Shown here: one piece after another, positions 32,415-40,121 of the stretch
Layout of the letters: the number at the start of each line of letters is the position of its first letter
Numbering within the stretch: the stretch's first letter is position 1
From: Methylosinus trichosporium OB3b
GTDB lineage: Bacteria; Pseudomonadota; Alphaproteobacteria; Rhizobiales; Beijerinckiaceae
Length of the DNA stretch: 64,000 nucleotides
Assembly: GCF_002752655.1 (NCBI RefSeq)
Contig: NZ_CP023737.1
Span: forward strand, 1,364,001 to 1,428,000
Reading direction: 5' to 3'
Translations under genes and position numbers: made by a program
The notes under the pieces: model-generated
What the model saw: the letters and a program-made list of their open reading frames with translations, nothing else
Database searches by the model: none
Told to the model about the DNA's origin: nothing

Positions 32415-33265
32415 AATTCAATTCTCTCGTCGATCGACGCGCGCGCGAGCCGTTCGGCCCTGCCGGCGCGATCCATCATGACATTGCGCCGTCCCCAGGC
32501 ATAGACCGGGACGGAGCGCGCGACCTCGACGCTGTGGAGAAGCGCGGCTGCCTGCAGCCCCATCAGCGCCGGCGCATTCGGGCGATGACGATGCGCGAGC
32601 AGGACTTCGAGCGCCTTGCGCTGGGAGAGACGCATCGGCTCTTCGTCAACGGCGTCATCGAGCACGATCAGCGCGCCGAGGCGCGCCGCGTCGATCATGC
32701 GATCAGCGGCGAGAGGATGGAACCGGCGCGCCTGCGAGCCTTCGCGCAGGAACAGGCCTCCCGGCAGGCCGCAGACGGTCGCCGCGCCGGAACCTGGAAT
32801 GATCGCTATGCTGTCATCGGCGAGCAGCGCCGCGCCGTCCGCGACCAGCGCCGCCGCCAGAGTGGATTTGCCGGCGCCCGAACGCCCCAGAATTCCCAGC
32901 GCCGGCCCGCCCGGCCGCGCGCAGACCGCCGCGGCGTGCAGCACCAGCCGGCCCTGCATCCACAGCGACGCGGGCAGCGCGCCGGCGATGAGCCGCTCGC
33001 CGATCTCCTCCGTTTTTGCGTGAGCGCTCGGCGTCACCTCTATGGCCGACGCCGAGCAGAGATAGCTCGCGATCCCCGGAACGGCGAGCCGCAGCGCATC
33101 GCCTTCGCGGGAAAAGCCGGCGGGGGCTGCGAAAGCGTCCTCCGCCGCGACGTCGCAGAAGATGACGACGCCGGGAGCGGTCGCTTCATCGCCGACCCAA
33201 TCGCGCGCGCCGGGAACCGGCGCCTCGCTGGCGATGATCTGTCCGAAACCGAAGAGCCGCCGCAT
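32411..33265 (-). CDS. HPr kinase-like protein
   Basis: The C-terminal two-thirds of this 284-residue protein match the HPr(Ser) kinase C-terminal domain: LVLHAAAVCARPGG, Walker A GRSGAGKST (about residue 128), and LLADDSIAI as the Asp-containing catalytic strand. The N-terminal regulatory domain of true HPrK is absent. Kinases of this kind in lasso clusters (PadeK, ThcoK) phosphorylate the C-terminal Ser of the precursor. The position here, six bases after the oxygenase gene and overlapping pqqD-like, supports such a role (inference). Start may be ATG 33265 or 33271. Confidence 0.8.
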   Translation of the reverse strand: MRRLFGFGQIIASEAPVPGARDWVGDEATAPGVVIFCDVAAEDAFAAPAGFSREGDALRLAVPGIASYLCSASAIEVTPSAHAKTEEIGERLIAGALPASLWMQGRLVLHAAAVCARPGGPALGILGRSGAGKSTLAAALVADGAALLADDSIAIIPGSGAATVCGLPGGLFLREGSQARRFHPLAADRMIDAARLGALIVLDDAVDEEPMRLSQRKALEVLLAHRHRPNAPALMGLQAAALLHSVEVARSVPVYAWGRRNVMMDRAGRAERLARASIDERIEL

Positions 33266-33277
33266 CGCCAACGCCCG

Positions 33278-34474
33278 TCACGCCGGCCGGAAGTCGAAAG
33301 CGACGCAGATGCGGCGGCCGCTGGCGCGATGCGGATAGGTGCGGTGATAGCAATGGGCGGGGAACAGCATCATCAGCCCCGGCTCCGGACGAACGAGGCC
33401 CGAGCCGAAGGCGCGGGCGGCCTCCTCGCCGACCAGATCCTCCGGAAGGCCGAAGGCGATATGGCCGCGTTCGTCGCGAGCTTCGGCGATTCCCGGCGGC
33501 GTCGCGACATAATACACGCCGCTCAGCCAGCCGTGCTGATGGACGTGCCAGGTTTCGTAGCCGTCCTCGTCGGTGATCACGCACCAGCTGTGCAGGACCA
33601 GCTCGGGCGGGCGGACGCGGATCATCGCATGATCGACGGCGGCGGCGAGCGTCGCGACGTGGCGCTCGGCGATCGTCGCTATGCGGGCGAGAAGCTGCTG
33701 CGCCAGCGGCGCGAAATGCGAGATCGTGCTGTCGATGCGCCAGGTCCGATGCGAGGCCGATCCATAACGTTCGAGATGCAGCCCGGGATGGGCGACGAGC
33801 TCGGCGGCGAGCGCCGCGTCGAACGCCTGCCGACTCGCCCAGCCGGGAGGGGGCGACAGGCGCGAGACCAGCTGCAGACGCTCCCGCGCCTCCGCCTCGC
33901 GCGCCTCCTCGATCCGGCCGAGCCGCGCGAGCGCCAGCACCTGCGCCGCCAGCACCCGCGAATGACCGACGCCCTGCGCGACGAGAGCCTCGGCCAGCGC
34001 CAGGGCCGCGCCGGGCTCCCGCGTGGAGAAGCACAGCGCGGCGAGACGTTTGCACGCGTCCTTGTTGTGCGGATCGAGGGCCAGCGCCTCTCGGAGCGTG
34101 CGCTCGGCGCGGACGTCGCCGAGCCGCATCTCGGCCTTTCCCCGGTCGGCGAGCGCGGCGGCGCGGCGGCGATCCGCATCGGCGAGCGCGAAAGCGCAAT
34201 CGGCGGAGACGATCGCCTCGCGCGTCGCCTCATGGGTCTCGAGCGCCAGCAACGCATTGGTCCGCAGCATCGCCTCCCCGAAATCGAGGTCCGCGGCCCC
34301 GGCCAGAAGCGCGACGGTCTCCGAATACCGATCGCAGGCGTTCAGCAGCCAGGCGAGACGCCGGCGCAGCTCGCGCGAGGCGGCGTTGCGCGCATGAGCG
34401 GCGCGCGTGAGCTCCAGCTCCTGGCGCGCGGTCAAGCGCTTCGCCGTCTCGAGTCGAATGGTGGTCGCGGTCAT
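33278..34474 (-). CDS. TPR / 2OG-Fe(II) oxygenase-like protein, copy 3
   Basis: The 398-residue protein starts MTATTIRLETAKRL at 34474; the open frame extends to 34636 but looks like a shadow there. The N-half has TPR-like helices (AAALADRGKAEMRLGDVRAE, TLREALALDPHNKDACKRLA). The C-half is a 2OG-Fe(II) beta-helix with ETWHVHQHGWLSGVYYVATP and LFPAHCYHRTYPHRASGRR, holding the likely His ligands and Arg. It is more distant from copies 1 and 2 than they are from each other. It is the first gene of the minus-strand group with HPrK-like, PqqD-like, collar and precursor genes. Confidence 0.83.
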   Translation of the reverse strand: MTATTIRLETAKRLTARQELELTRAAHARNAASRELRRRLAWLLNACDRYSETVALLAGAADLDFGEAMLRTNALLALETHEATREAIVSADCAFALADADRRRAAALADRGKAEMRLGDVRAERTLREALALDPHNKDACKRLAALCFSTREPGAALALAEALVAQGVGHSRVLAAQVLALARLGRIEEAREAEARERLQLVSRLSPPPGWASRQAFDAALAAELVAHPGLHLERYGSASHRTWRIDSTISHFAPLAQQLLARIATIAERHVATLAAAVDHAMIRVRPPELVLHSWCVITDEDGYETWHVHQHGWLSGVYYVATPPGIAEARDERGHIAFGLPEDLVGEEAARAFGSGLVRPEPGLMMLFPAHCYHRTYPHRASGRRICVAFDFRPA

Positions 34475-34586
34475 GAGCGCTCCGCCGGCGCGAGAAAATG
34501 AAGACATCGAACGATTGAGTCTAGCACGCGCCGCGCATCGGCGCCTCCCCCGGCTTCGGCGAAGCGGCCGGCGAGCGAAGAGGCCG

Positions 34587-34776
34587 ATGCGTCGCCTTCT
34601 TCCGACGCCCCCGCCCTGCCCGCGCCGCCAGCGCATCTCGCCGCTCTCGGCAAGCGCGCCCGACTATGCCCGCAAAGCCCGCTCCGACAATACGCGCCGC
34701 GCCTATGAGGCCGACTGGCGCGCCTTCGCCTCCTGGCTGCGCCGGCGAGGAGTCGATCCCGGCCAGGGCTGCGGGG
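34587..34776 (+). pseudogene. Integrase N-terminal domain remnant
   Basis: An open frame starting at ATG 34587 reads SAPDYARKARSDNTRRAYEA and DWRAFASWLRRRGVDPGQG, the core-binding (SAM-like) N-terminal part of a phage-type tyrosine recombinase. The catalytic domain is not found after it; the frame runs on into the Uma2 gene. It marks the right edge of the accessory island and may be the leftover of an integration event. Confidence 0.6.
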
Positions 34777-34832
34777 CTGTGACGCGCGGCCGCGGCGAAC
34801 TCGCTCGAGATTGCGATGCAAGGACCGGCGCG

Positions 34833-35471
34833 ATGCGTTATATTGCGCGCATGAACCCGCATCTGCGCCCGCTCGATCTTCCGCGCGAGACCCAGGCCGC
34901 CGAGGGACTTCCCCGGCGCTGCTGGAGCGTCGCGGAAATCGAGGAGATGGTTCGCGCCGGCATCCTCGACGAGGACGAGCGGTTCGAGCTGATCGGCGGT
35001 GAGGTCGTGCCCATGTCGCCCAAAGGGGCCCGGCATGAATGGGTGAAGATCGCGGTCAATCGCCACCTGCAGCGCATCGCCCCGGATCATGTGGAGATCG
35101 CGCCAGAGACCACGCTACGTCTCGACGCGCGCAGCTTCGTCGAGCCCGACTTCTGCGTCTTTCCGCGCGGCCTCGCGCTGACGGCGCTCGACGGCCCAGC
35201 CGTGCTGCTGGCGATCGAGATCGCCGATTCGAGCCTTTCCTATGACAAGGGCCGCAAGATCGGCGTCTATGCGGCCTTCGGCGTGCGCGAGGTGTGGGTC
35301 GTCGATGCGGTGAGAGCGACGACCTGGATTCACCGCCGGCTCGGCGCGACCGGCTACGCCGAGATCGGCGAACATCCGGCGAGCGCGCGGCTTACGCCCA
35401 TGCTGGCGCCGGAGCTCGCCTTCAGCCTCGCCGACATCGGCGTCGAGCCGGCCCGGGACGCCGGCCGATGA
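34833..35471 (+). CDS. Uma2-family (DUF820) putative endonuclease
   Basis: The 212-residue protein has the DUF820/Uma2 restriction-endonuclease-like fold: WSVAEIEEMVRAGILDEDER FELIGGEVV, the catalytic-looking FVEPDFCVFP, LLAIEIADSSLSYDKGRK and YAAFGVREVWVVDA. The family is abundant in cyanobacteria and some proteobacteria; its function is unproven, though the PD-(D/E)xK core (E-x-D...E-I-x-D...K) is intact. I chose ATG 34833, because AAGGA lies eight bases upstream; ATG 34851 is also possible. The stop overlaps the next gene by four bases. Confidence 0.83.
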   Translation: MRYIARMNPHLRPLDLPRETQAAEGLPRRCWSVAEIEEMVRAGILDEDERFELIGGEVVPMSPKGARHEWVKIAVNRHLQRIAPDHVEIAPETTLRLDARSFVEPDFCVFPRGLALTALDGPAVLLAIEIADSSLSYDKGRKIGVYAAFGVREVWVVDAVRATTWIHRRLGATGYAEIGEHPASARLTPMLAPELAFSLADIGVEPARDAGR

Positions 35472-35827
35472 CGACCCCCTCGCTCGCGACCGCGCTGCGG
35501 CGCGGGGTCCTGCGCAAATGCCCGCGCTGCGGCGCCGGCGCGCTGTTCGCCGGCTATCTGAAGCGCGTCGAGACCTGTCCGCATTGCGGCGAGAGCTTCG
35601 AGGGCGTCGACGCCGACGACGGGCCGGCCTGGCTGACCATCGGCCTCGTCGCCCATATCATCGTGCCGCTGCTGATCTTTTTCGAGAGCCGCGAGCTTCT
35701 GTCCTATCCGGCGGAGATGGCGGTGCTGCTCGGCGTCACCATCGTCGCGTCGCTGGCGCTGCTGCCGCTGTGCAAGGGCTTCTTCCTGGCGGCGGTCTGG
35801 GCGATCGCCGCCAGGAAGACGAGCTGA
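35468..35827 (+). CDS. DUF983 family membrane protein
   Basis: The 119-residue protein starts with a zinc-ribbon-like region (RKCPRCGAGALFAGYLKRVE, then TCPHCGESF) and two hydrophobic helices (AWLTIGLVAHIIVPLLIFF and AVLLGVTIVASLALLPL), the DUF983 pattern. It is an inner-membrane protein of unknown function, often near cytochrome oxidase genes in other alphaproteobacteria, not here. ATG overlaps the stop of the Uma2 gene. Confidence 0.88.
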   Translation: MTTPSLATALRRGVLRKCPRCGAGALFAGYLKRVETCPHCGESFEGVDADDGPAWLTIGLVAHIIVPLLIFFESRELLSYPAEMAVLLGVTIVASLALLPLCKGFFLAAVWAIAARKTS

Positions 35828-35829
35828 CG

Positions 35830-36468
35830 TCAGGCCGCGCGGGCCGAGGGCGCGGCGCGACGAAGCGCGCGAGACGCGCGCTCTCCGGTCGCCGCCACAC
35901 GGCCCTGCGCTCCGGCGAGCGCGCCCTCGATCAGCTCGAGGCCGAGGAAGCGCTCGCGCTCCACCGGGCCCGGCATGACCAGCCCTTCGGTCAGCGCGAC
36001 ATCGAAACCGAAACGCTCGTAATATGGCGCGTCGCCGACGAGCAGCACGGCGCCATGGCCGCGCGCCGCGGCGCGCGCGAGGCCCGTCTCGATCATCGCG
36101 GCGCCGAGGCCGAGCGAGCGATGCGAGCGCGCGACCGCGAGCGGGCCGAGCAGCAGCGCCGGGCGGCCCGGGCCGGCGTGAATGTCCCACAGCCGCAGGG
36201 TGGCGACGAGCCGCTCGTCGTCCATGGCGACGAGCGCGAGGCCGCGCGCGGGCCGGCGCCCGGCCCGCAGACGCTCGCAGGTCTTCAGGAAGCGCGCCGG
36301 GCCGAAGGCCTCGTCGAGCAGCGCCTCGCGCGCATCGACATCGGCGGGCGTCTCGTCGACGATGTCGAAGACCGGACCGCGAGCCTTCAGGCTCGCTCCC
36401 GAGGCGGCGCCGGCGAGCCTGAAGGCTCGCGGTCCGAGGGAATCGTGAAAGGAGTGACAAAAGGTCAT
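35830..36468 (-). CDS. GNAT N-acetyltransferase with an in-frame R1 repeat near its N-terminus
   Basis: The 212-residue protein has GNAT features: FDIVDETPADVDAREALLDEAF, then GLALVAMDDERLVATLRLW, the acetyl-CoA site LAVARSHRSLGLGAAMIETG and APYYERFGFDVAL. It is close to the YhbS-type family. GGAGG lies five bases before ATG 36468 (MTFCHSFHDS), which marks the true start. Between this start and the conserved domain, residues 11-32 are encoded by an R1 inverted pair (GPRAFRLAGAAS GASLKARGP). The repeat thus adds 22 residues without breaking the frame. Function of the enzyme may be unaffected. Confidence 0.8.
   Translation of the reverse strand: MTFCHSFHDSLGPRAFRLAGAASGASLKARGPVFDIVDETPADVDAREALLDEAFGPARFLKTCERLRAGRRPARGLALVAMDDERLVATLRLWDIHAGPGRPALLLGPLAVARSHRSLGLGAAMIETGLARAAARGHGAVLLVGDAPYYERFGFDVALTEGLVMPGPVERERFLGLELIEGALAGAQGRVAATGERASRALRRAAPSARAA
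36373..36437. repeat. R1 inverted pair inside a coding region
   Basis: GGACCGCGAGCCTTCAGGCT and GCCTGAAGGCTCGCGGTCC face each other around CGCTCCCGAGGCGGCGCCGG. The segment is a multiple of three and open in the acetyltransferase frame. Confidence 0.85.
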
Positions 36469-36552
36469 CGGTTCCTCCATCGAGGACGGACGACCCTCGC
36501 GCCTGGCGCGCAGATGCGCGCCCGCCGAACGGGACTGACAAGGGGCGAAGAG

Positions 36553-36618
36553 GCGGACCGCGAGCCTCGGAGGCTCGCGGTCTTTCGTCTAGAGGCGAGC
36601 CCGAAGGCCCGCGGTCCG
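36553..36618. repeat. R1 repeat, degenerate pair
   Basis: GGACCGCGAGCCTCGGAGGC then TCGCGGTC, followed by GGCGAGCCCGAAGGCCCGCG and GTCC. Both copies carry changes from the R1 core. It lies just after the ornithine decarboxylase stop on that strand and may terminate it. Confidence 0.7.
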
Positions 36619-36626
36619 GCGCTCGC

Positions 36627-37769
36627 TCAGATCACGAAGGATTCGAGCGGCGGGAAGCCGTTGAAGCCGACCGACGAATAGGTCGTCGTATAGGCGCCGG
36701 TTCCCTCGATCAGCACTTTCGAGCCGATCTCCAGGCCGATCGGAAGGAGATAAGGGTCCTTCTCGTACAGCACGTCGATCGAATCGCAGCTCGGCCCGGC
36801 GAGCACGCAGGGCGCGGTCGCGTCGCCGTCCGCCTCGGTGCGGATCGGATAGCGAATCATCTCGTCGGTGGTCTCGGCGAGGCCGTTGAACTTGCCGATG
36901 TCGAGATAGACCCAGCGCACCGGATCATCGTCCGACTTCCTCGACACGAGCACGACCTCGGCCTCGATCACGCCGGCGTTGCCGACCATGCCGCGGCCCG
37001 GCTCGATGATGGTCTCGGGAATTCGGTTGCCGAAATGCTTGGAGAGCGCCCGGAAGATCGCCTGGCCATAGGCCTTCACCACCGGAACATTCTTCAGATA
37101 TTTCGTCGGGAAGCCGCCGCCGAGATTGACCATCTGCAGCTGAATGCCGCGCTCGGCGAGATCGTTGAAGATCTCGGCGGCCGACTTCAGCGCGCCGTCC
37201 CACATGCCGGGATCGCGCTGCTGCGAGCCGACATGGAAGGAGACGCCATAGGCCGTGAGGCCGAGACGATGCGCATGCTCGAGGACGCGCGGCGCCATCT
37301 GCGGCGCGCAGCCGAACTTGCGCGACAGCGGCCATTCGGCGCCGTCGCCGTCGCAGAGGATGCGGCAGAACACGCGCGCGCCCGGCGCGGCGCGGGCGAT
37401 CTTCTCGACCTCCGCCTCGCAATCGACCGCGAACAGGCGCACGCCGAGCGCATAGGCCCGCGCGATGTCGCGCTCCTTCTTGATCGTGTTGCCGAAGCTG
37501 ATGCGGTCGGGCGTCGCGCCGGCGGCGAGCGTCTGCTCGATCTCGACGACGGAGGCCGTGTCGAAGCAGGAGCCGAGACGCGCCAGCAAAGCGAGCACCT
37601 CCGGAGCCGGATTGGCCTTCACGGCGTAGAACACGCGCGTGTCCGGCAGCGCGCGGGCGAAGCTCTGGTAATTGTCGCGCACGATGTCGAGGTCGACGAC
37701 GAGGCACGGGCCGGTGTCGCGTCCGGCGCGACGACGGGCCTCGAGAAATTCGCGGATACGATCGGTCAT
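36627..37769 (-). CDS. Ornithine/lysine decarboxylase, fold-type III
   Basis: The 380-residue PLP enzyme makes putrescine (or cadaverine), feeding polyamine synthesis. It has FYAVKANP with the PLP-binding Lys at about residue 51, FDTASVVEI, ISFGNTIKKERDIARA, SFHVGSQ, MVNLGGGFPTKY, EPGRGMVGNAG, and GPSCDSIDVLYE, where the Cys is catalytic. This is the bacterial eukaryotic-like ODC group that also decarboxylates lysine in some species. The start at 37769 (MTDRIREF) fits the family. A candidate structured leader lies directly upstream. Confidence 0.93.
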   Translation of the reverse strand: MTDRIREFLEARRRAGRDTGPCLVVDLDIVRDNYQSFARALPDTRVFYAVKANPAPEVLALLARLGSCFDTASVVEIEQTLAAGATPDRISFGNTIKKERDIARAYALGVRLFAVDCEAEVEKIARAAPGARVFCRILCDGDGAEWPLSRKFGCAPQMAPRVLEHAHRLGLTAYGVSFHVGSQQRDPGMWDGALKSAAEIFNDLAERGIQLQMVNLGGGFPTKYLKNVPVVKAYGQAIFRALSKHFGNRIPETIIEPGRGMVGNAGVIEAEVVLVSRKSDDDPVRWVYLDIGKFNGLAETTDEMIRYPIRTEADGDATAPCVLAGPSCDSIDVLYEKDPYLLPIGLEIGSKVLIEGTGAYTTTYSSVGFNGFPPLESFVI

Positions 37770-38190
37770 AGCTGCGGCATCCCCAACGAAGTCGCGGCGC
37801 AAAAGCCGCGGAGTGGCCAAGGGCTTCGAGCGGATGCACGTCGCCGTTTACGCAGGCGCTGTGGAGACGCGCTGCATATCGATACGACTGCGATCCAGGA
37901 TCGCCGACACGCCGCCCGTGAGGGCGCCGCATAGGCGATCGGGTGATGCGCCGTAGGCTAATGAAGGCGCGGACGCGCATGTCCTGACGGACATGTGATT
38001 CCGACCTGCATAGCCATCGCTTGGAAGGGGATTGATCCCTTTCCGCACGCCCGGCAAGAAAGACAAGCCTCTTCGGTACGCCGGCCTTTGGAGGGCCGAC
38101 AGAGACGAAAAAGCCCGGTCCGTCGTTGCTTTAAGTCGCGATCCCTCGCTCAGGCGAGGTTCGCCGGTTTCGCCTCCGGCTGCCGGTTTT
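37770..38190 (-). ncRNA. Candidate speF-type leader of ornithine decarboxylase
   Basis: The 777-base gap before the decarboxylase has no protein gene but strong stem-forming sequence on the minus strand. In transcript order: CGAACCTCGCCTGAGCGAGG, GGACCGGGCTTTTTCGTCTC, GGCCCTCCAAAGGCCGGCGT, then ACCGAAGAGGCTTGTC, and later ACATGTCCGTCAGGACATG. Alphaproteobacterial ornithine decarboxylase genes are known to carry the speF leader element (Rfam); the position and the GGCCCTCCAAAGGCC and ACCGAAGAGGC blocks fit my memory of it. A short Arg-rich upstream ORF (MRVRAFISLRRITR) starts at 37980 and might act as a sensing leader peptide. Confidence 0.5.
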
Positions 38191-38546
38191 ATTTCGGTGG
38201 TTAACCGGCCTCTTGTCCGGATCCCCGCCGACCGACACACGACCACAGGCACGTGCGAAATTGGGCAACCCTGTAAATACGCGCTTTGGCTCGGTTGACA
38301 AGGGCTTTTTTGCGCCGGCTGCGCATTTCTTCACCGCTCCGCCTGCACAGGCGGCACAGCCGCGCTCGAGCCGCTTGCGAGAGCGGCGGAAGCCGGCTAC
38401 GCAGAGACGAGAGCGCGACGACGAGCCATATAGCGACGCGCTCGGCGCCGGCGACCCGGGCGTCCCCAAGAACGCCCAATTCGTTTGCGACGCCCCACGC
38501 CGGCCGCCTGCCGGCGAGCCTTTATTCTTATCGGAAGCCGAGTGAA
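38191..38546. other. Divergent promoter region between odc leader and opgG
   Basis: About 350 bases with no convincing gene. A TTGACA box lies at about 38297 on the plus strand, but no good -10 follows at the usual distance. The opgG start at 38547 has only a weak upstream GGAAG at about 38533. Confidence 0.4.
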
Positions 38547-40112
38547 ATGACCGACATCTCCCGCCGCCGTCTCATCGGCGCGATGGCCGCAGCGAGCGCG
38601 CAGGCGACGCTGCTCGGACGCGCCGTCGCGCAGACGGCTCCAAATGGCCAGGCCCCTCATTTCGGCTTCGAAGATGTGGTCCGCCGCGCGCGCGACCTCG
38701 CCGGCGCGCCCTTCGAGGCGGCGCCGCCGCAGCTGCCCGAGCAGCTCGACCGTCTCGACTTCGACTCCTGGCGGGACATACGCTTCAAGCCCGAGCGGGC
38801 GCTGTTCGCCAATATTCCCGGCTCGTTCCGGCTGCATACGTTCCACCTCGGCTTTCTCCACAAGCGCCCGGTCACGGTGAACACGATCCGCGACGGCATT
38901 CCGACGCCGATCCCCTATTCGCCGGCGCTGTTCGACTATGGCCGCAACAAATTCGACAAGCCGCTGCCGATCAATGTCGGCTTCGCCGGCTTTCGCCTGC
39001 ATTATCCGCTCAACGATCCGCATATCTACGACGAGGCGATCTCCTTCCTCGGCGCGAGCTATTTCCGCTTTCTCGGCCGCGGCCAGAAATATGGGCTCTC
39101 GGCGCGCGCGCTCTGCATCGGCTGCGGCGACAATTCGGAGATTTTTCCGTTCTTCCGCGAGTTCTGGATCGAGACCCCGCAGGCGGGAAGCAATCGCGCC
39201 GTCATTTACGCGCTGCTCGACAGCGAGGCGGCGACCGGCGCCTTCCGCTTCGAGCTCTCGGCCGGCCAGGAGAGCACGATCGACGTGCAGGCGACGCTGT
39301 TCGCGCGCCGCGCCAATGTCAAATTCGGGCTCGCGCCGCTCACCTCGATGTATCTGACGGGCGAGAACGACCGCCGCATGCGCGACGGCTTTCGCGGCGA
39401 GCTGCATGATTCGGATGGATTGCTCGTCCATGACGAATCGAAGGAATGGCTGTGGCGCCCGCTCGGCAATCCGCCGCTGGCGCGCATGACGACTTTCGCC
39501 GATCCGAATATTCGCGGCTTCGGCCTGATGCAGCGCGACCGCGACTTCGATTCCTATCAGGACATAGAGCTCGCCTATGAGACGCGGCCGAGCTATTTCG
39601 TCGAGCCGCAAACGCCGTTCGGCGAGGGCGCGATCGAGCTGCTGGAGCTGCCGACGCCAGACGAGACCAATGACAATATCGTCGTCTCCTTCGTCGGAAG
39701 CGCCGCGCCGGAAATCGGCAAGCCGTTCTCCTACGCCTATCGCATCACCTCGCTGCTCGATCTCGAGCGCCTGTCGCCGAATGGGCGCGCCGTCAACACA
39801 TTCGCGACGACGGCGCGGGCGCTCGGCTCGTCCGAGCCCGTGACGCCCGGCGCGCAGCGGTTCATCGTCGATTTCGCCGAGGGCGAGCTCTCCTATTTCG
39901 TCAATGATCCGTCGCAGGTCGAGGCTGTCGTCACCACCTCGAAAGGCTCGGTGATCCGCTCGAGCGTCGCCGCCAATCCGCATATCGACGGGCTGCGCGC
40001 CATGTTCGACGTGGTGACGAAGCCGGGCGAGACCGCCGATCTGCGCGCGTTTCTCAAGGCCGGCCCGCGGACGCTGACCGAGACCTGGACCTATCCCTGG
40101 ACGGCGCCCTGA
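38547..40112 (+). CDS. opgG: Periplasmic glucan biosynthesis protein OpgG (MdoG)
   Basis: OpgG acts in the periplasm in synthesis of osmoregulated periplasmic glucans, shaping the glucan backbone branches. The 521-residue protein has a Tat-like signal (SRRRLIGAMAAASAQATLLG) and the MdoG pattern: FGFEDVVRRARDLAGAPFEA, PINVGFAGFRLHYPLN, FLGASYFRFLGRGQKYGLSA RALCI, and the C-terminal Ig-like part ending LTETWTYPW. Conserved acidic residues of the family fall in FPFFREFWIETP and ESKEWLWRPLGNPP. The glycosyltransferase gene opgH is not adjacent, so the pathway is split. Confidence 0.94.
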   Translation: MTDISRRRLIGAMAAASAQATLLGRAVAQTAPNGQAPHFGFEDVVRRARDLAGAPFEAAPPQLPEQLDRLDFDSWRDIRFKPERALFANIPGSFRLHTFHLGFLHKRPVTVNTIRDGIPTPIPYSPALFDYGRNKFDKPLPINVGFAGFRLHYPLNDPHIYDEAISFLGASYFRFLGRGQKYGLSARALCIGCGDNSEIFPFFREFWIETPQAGSNRAVIYALLDSEAATGAFRFELSAGQESTIDVQATLFARRANVKFGLAPLTSMYLTGENDRRMRDGFRGELHDSDGLLVHDESKEWLWRPLGNPPLARMTTFADPNIRGFGLMQRDRDFDSYQDIELAYETRPSYFVEPQTPFGEGAIELLELPTPDETNDNIVVSFVGSAAPEIGKPFSYAYRITSLLDLERLSPNGRAVNTFATTARALGSSEPVTPGAQRFIVDFAEGELSYFVNDPSQVEAVVTTSKGSVIRSSVAANPHIDGLRAMFDVVTKPGETADLRAFLKAGPRTLTETWTYPWTAP

Positions 40113-40121
40113 TCGCGGCGC

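Noticed and set aside
34407..35471. Integrase-Uma2 fusion protein of 354 codons
   Set aside because: The frames are joined only by the lack of a stop; AAGGA and ATG 34833 mark the true Uma2 start, and the integrase part lacks its catalytic domain.
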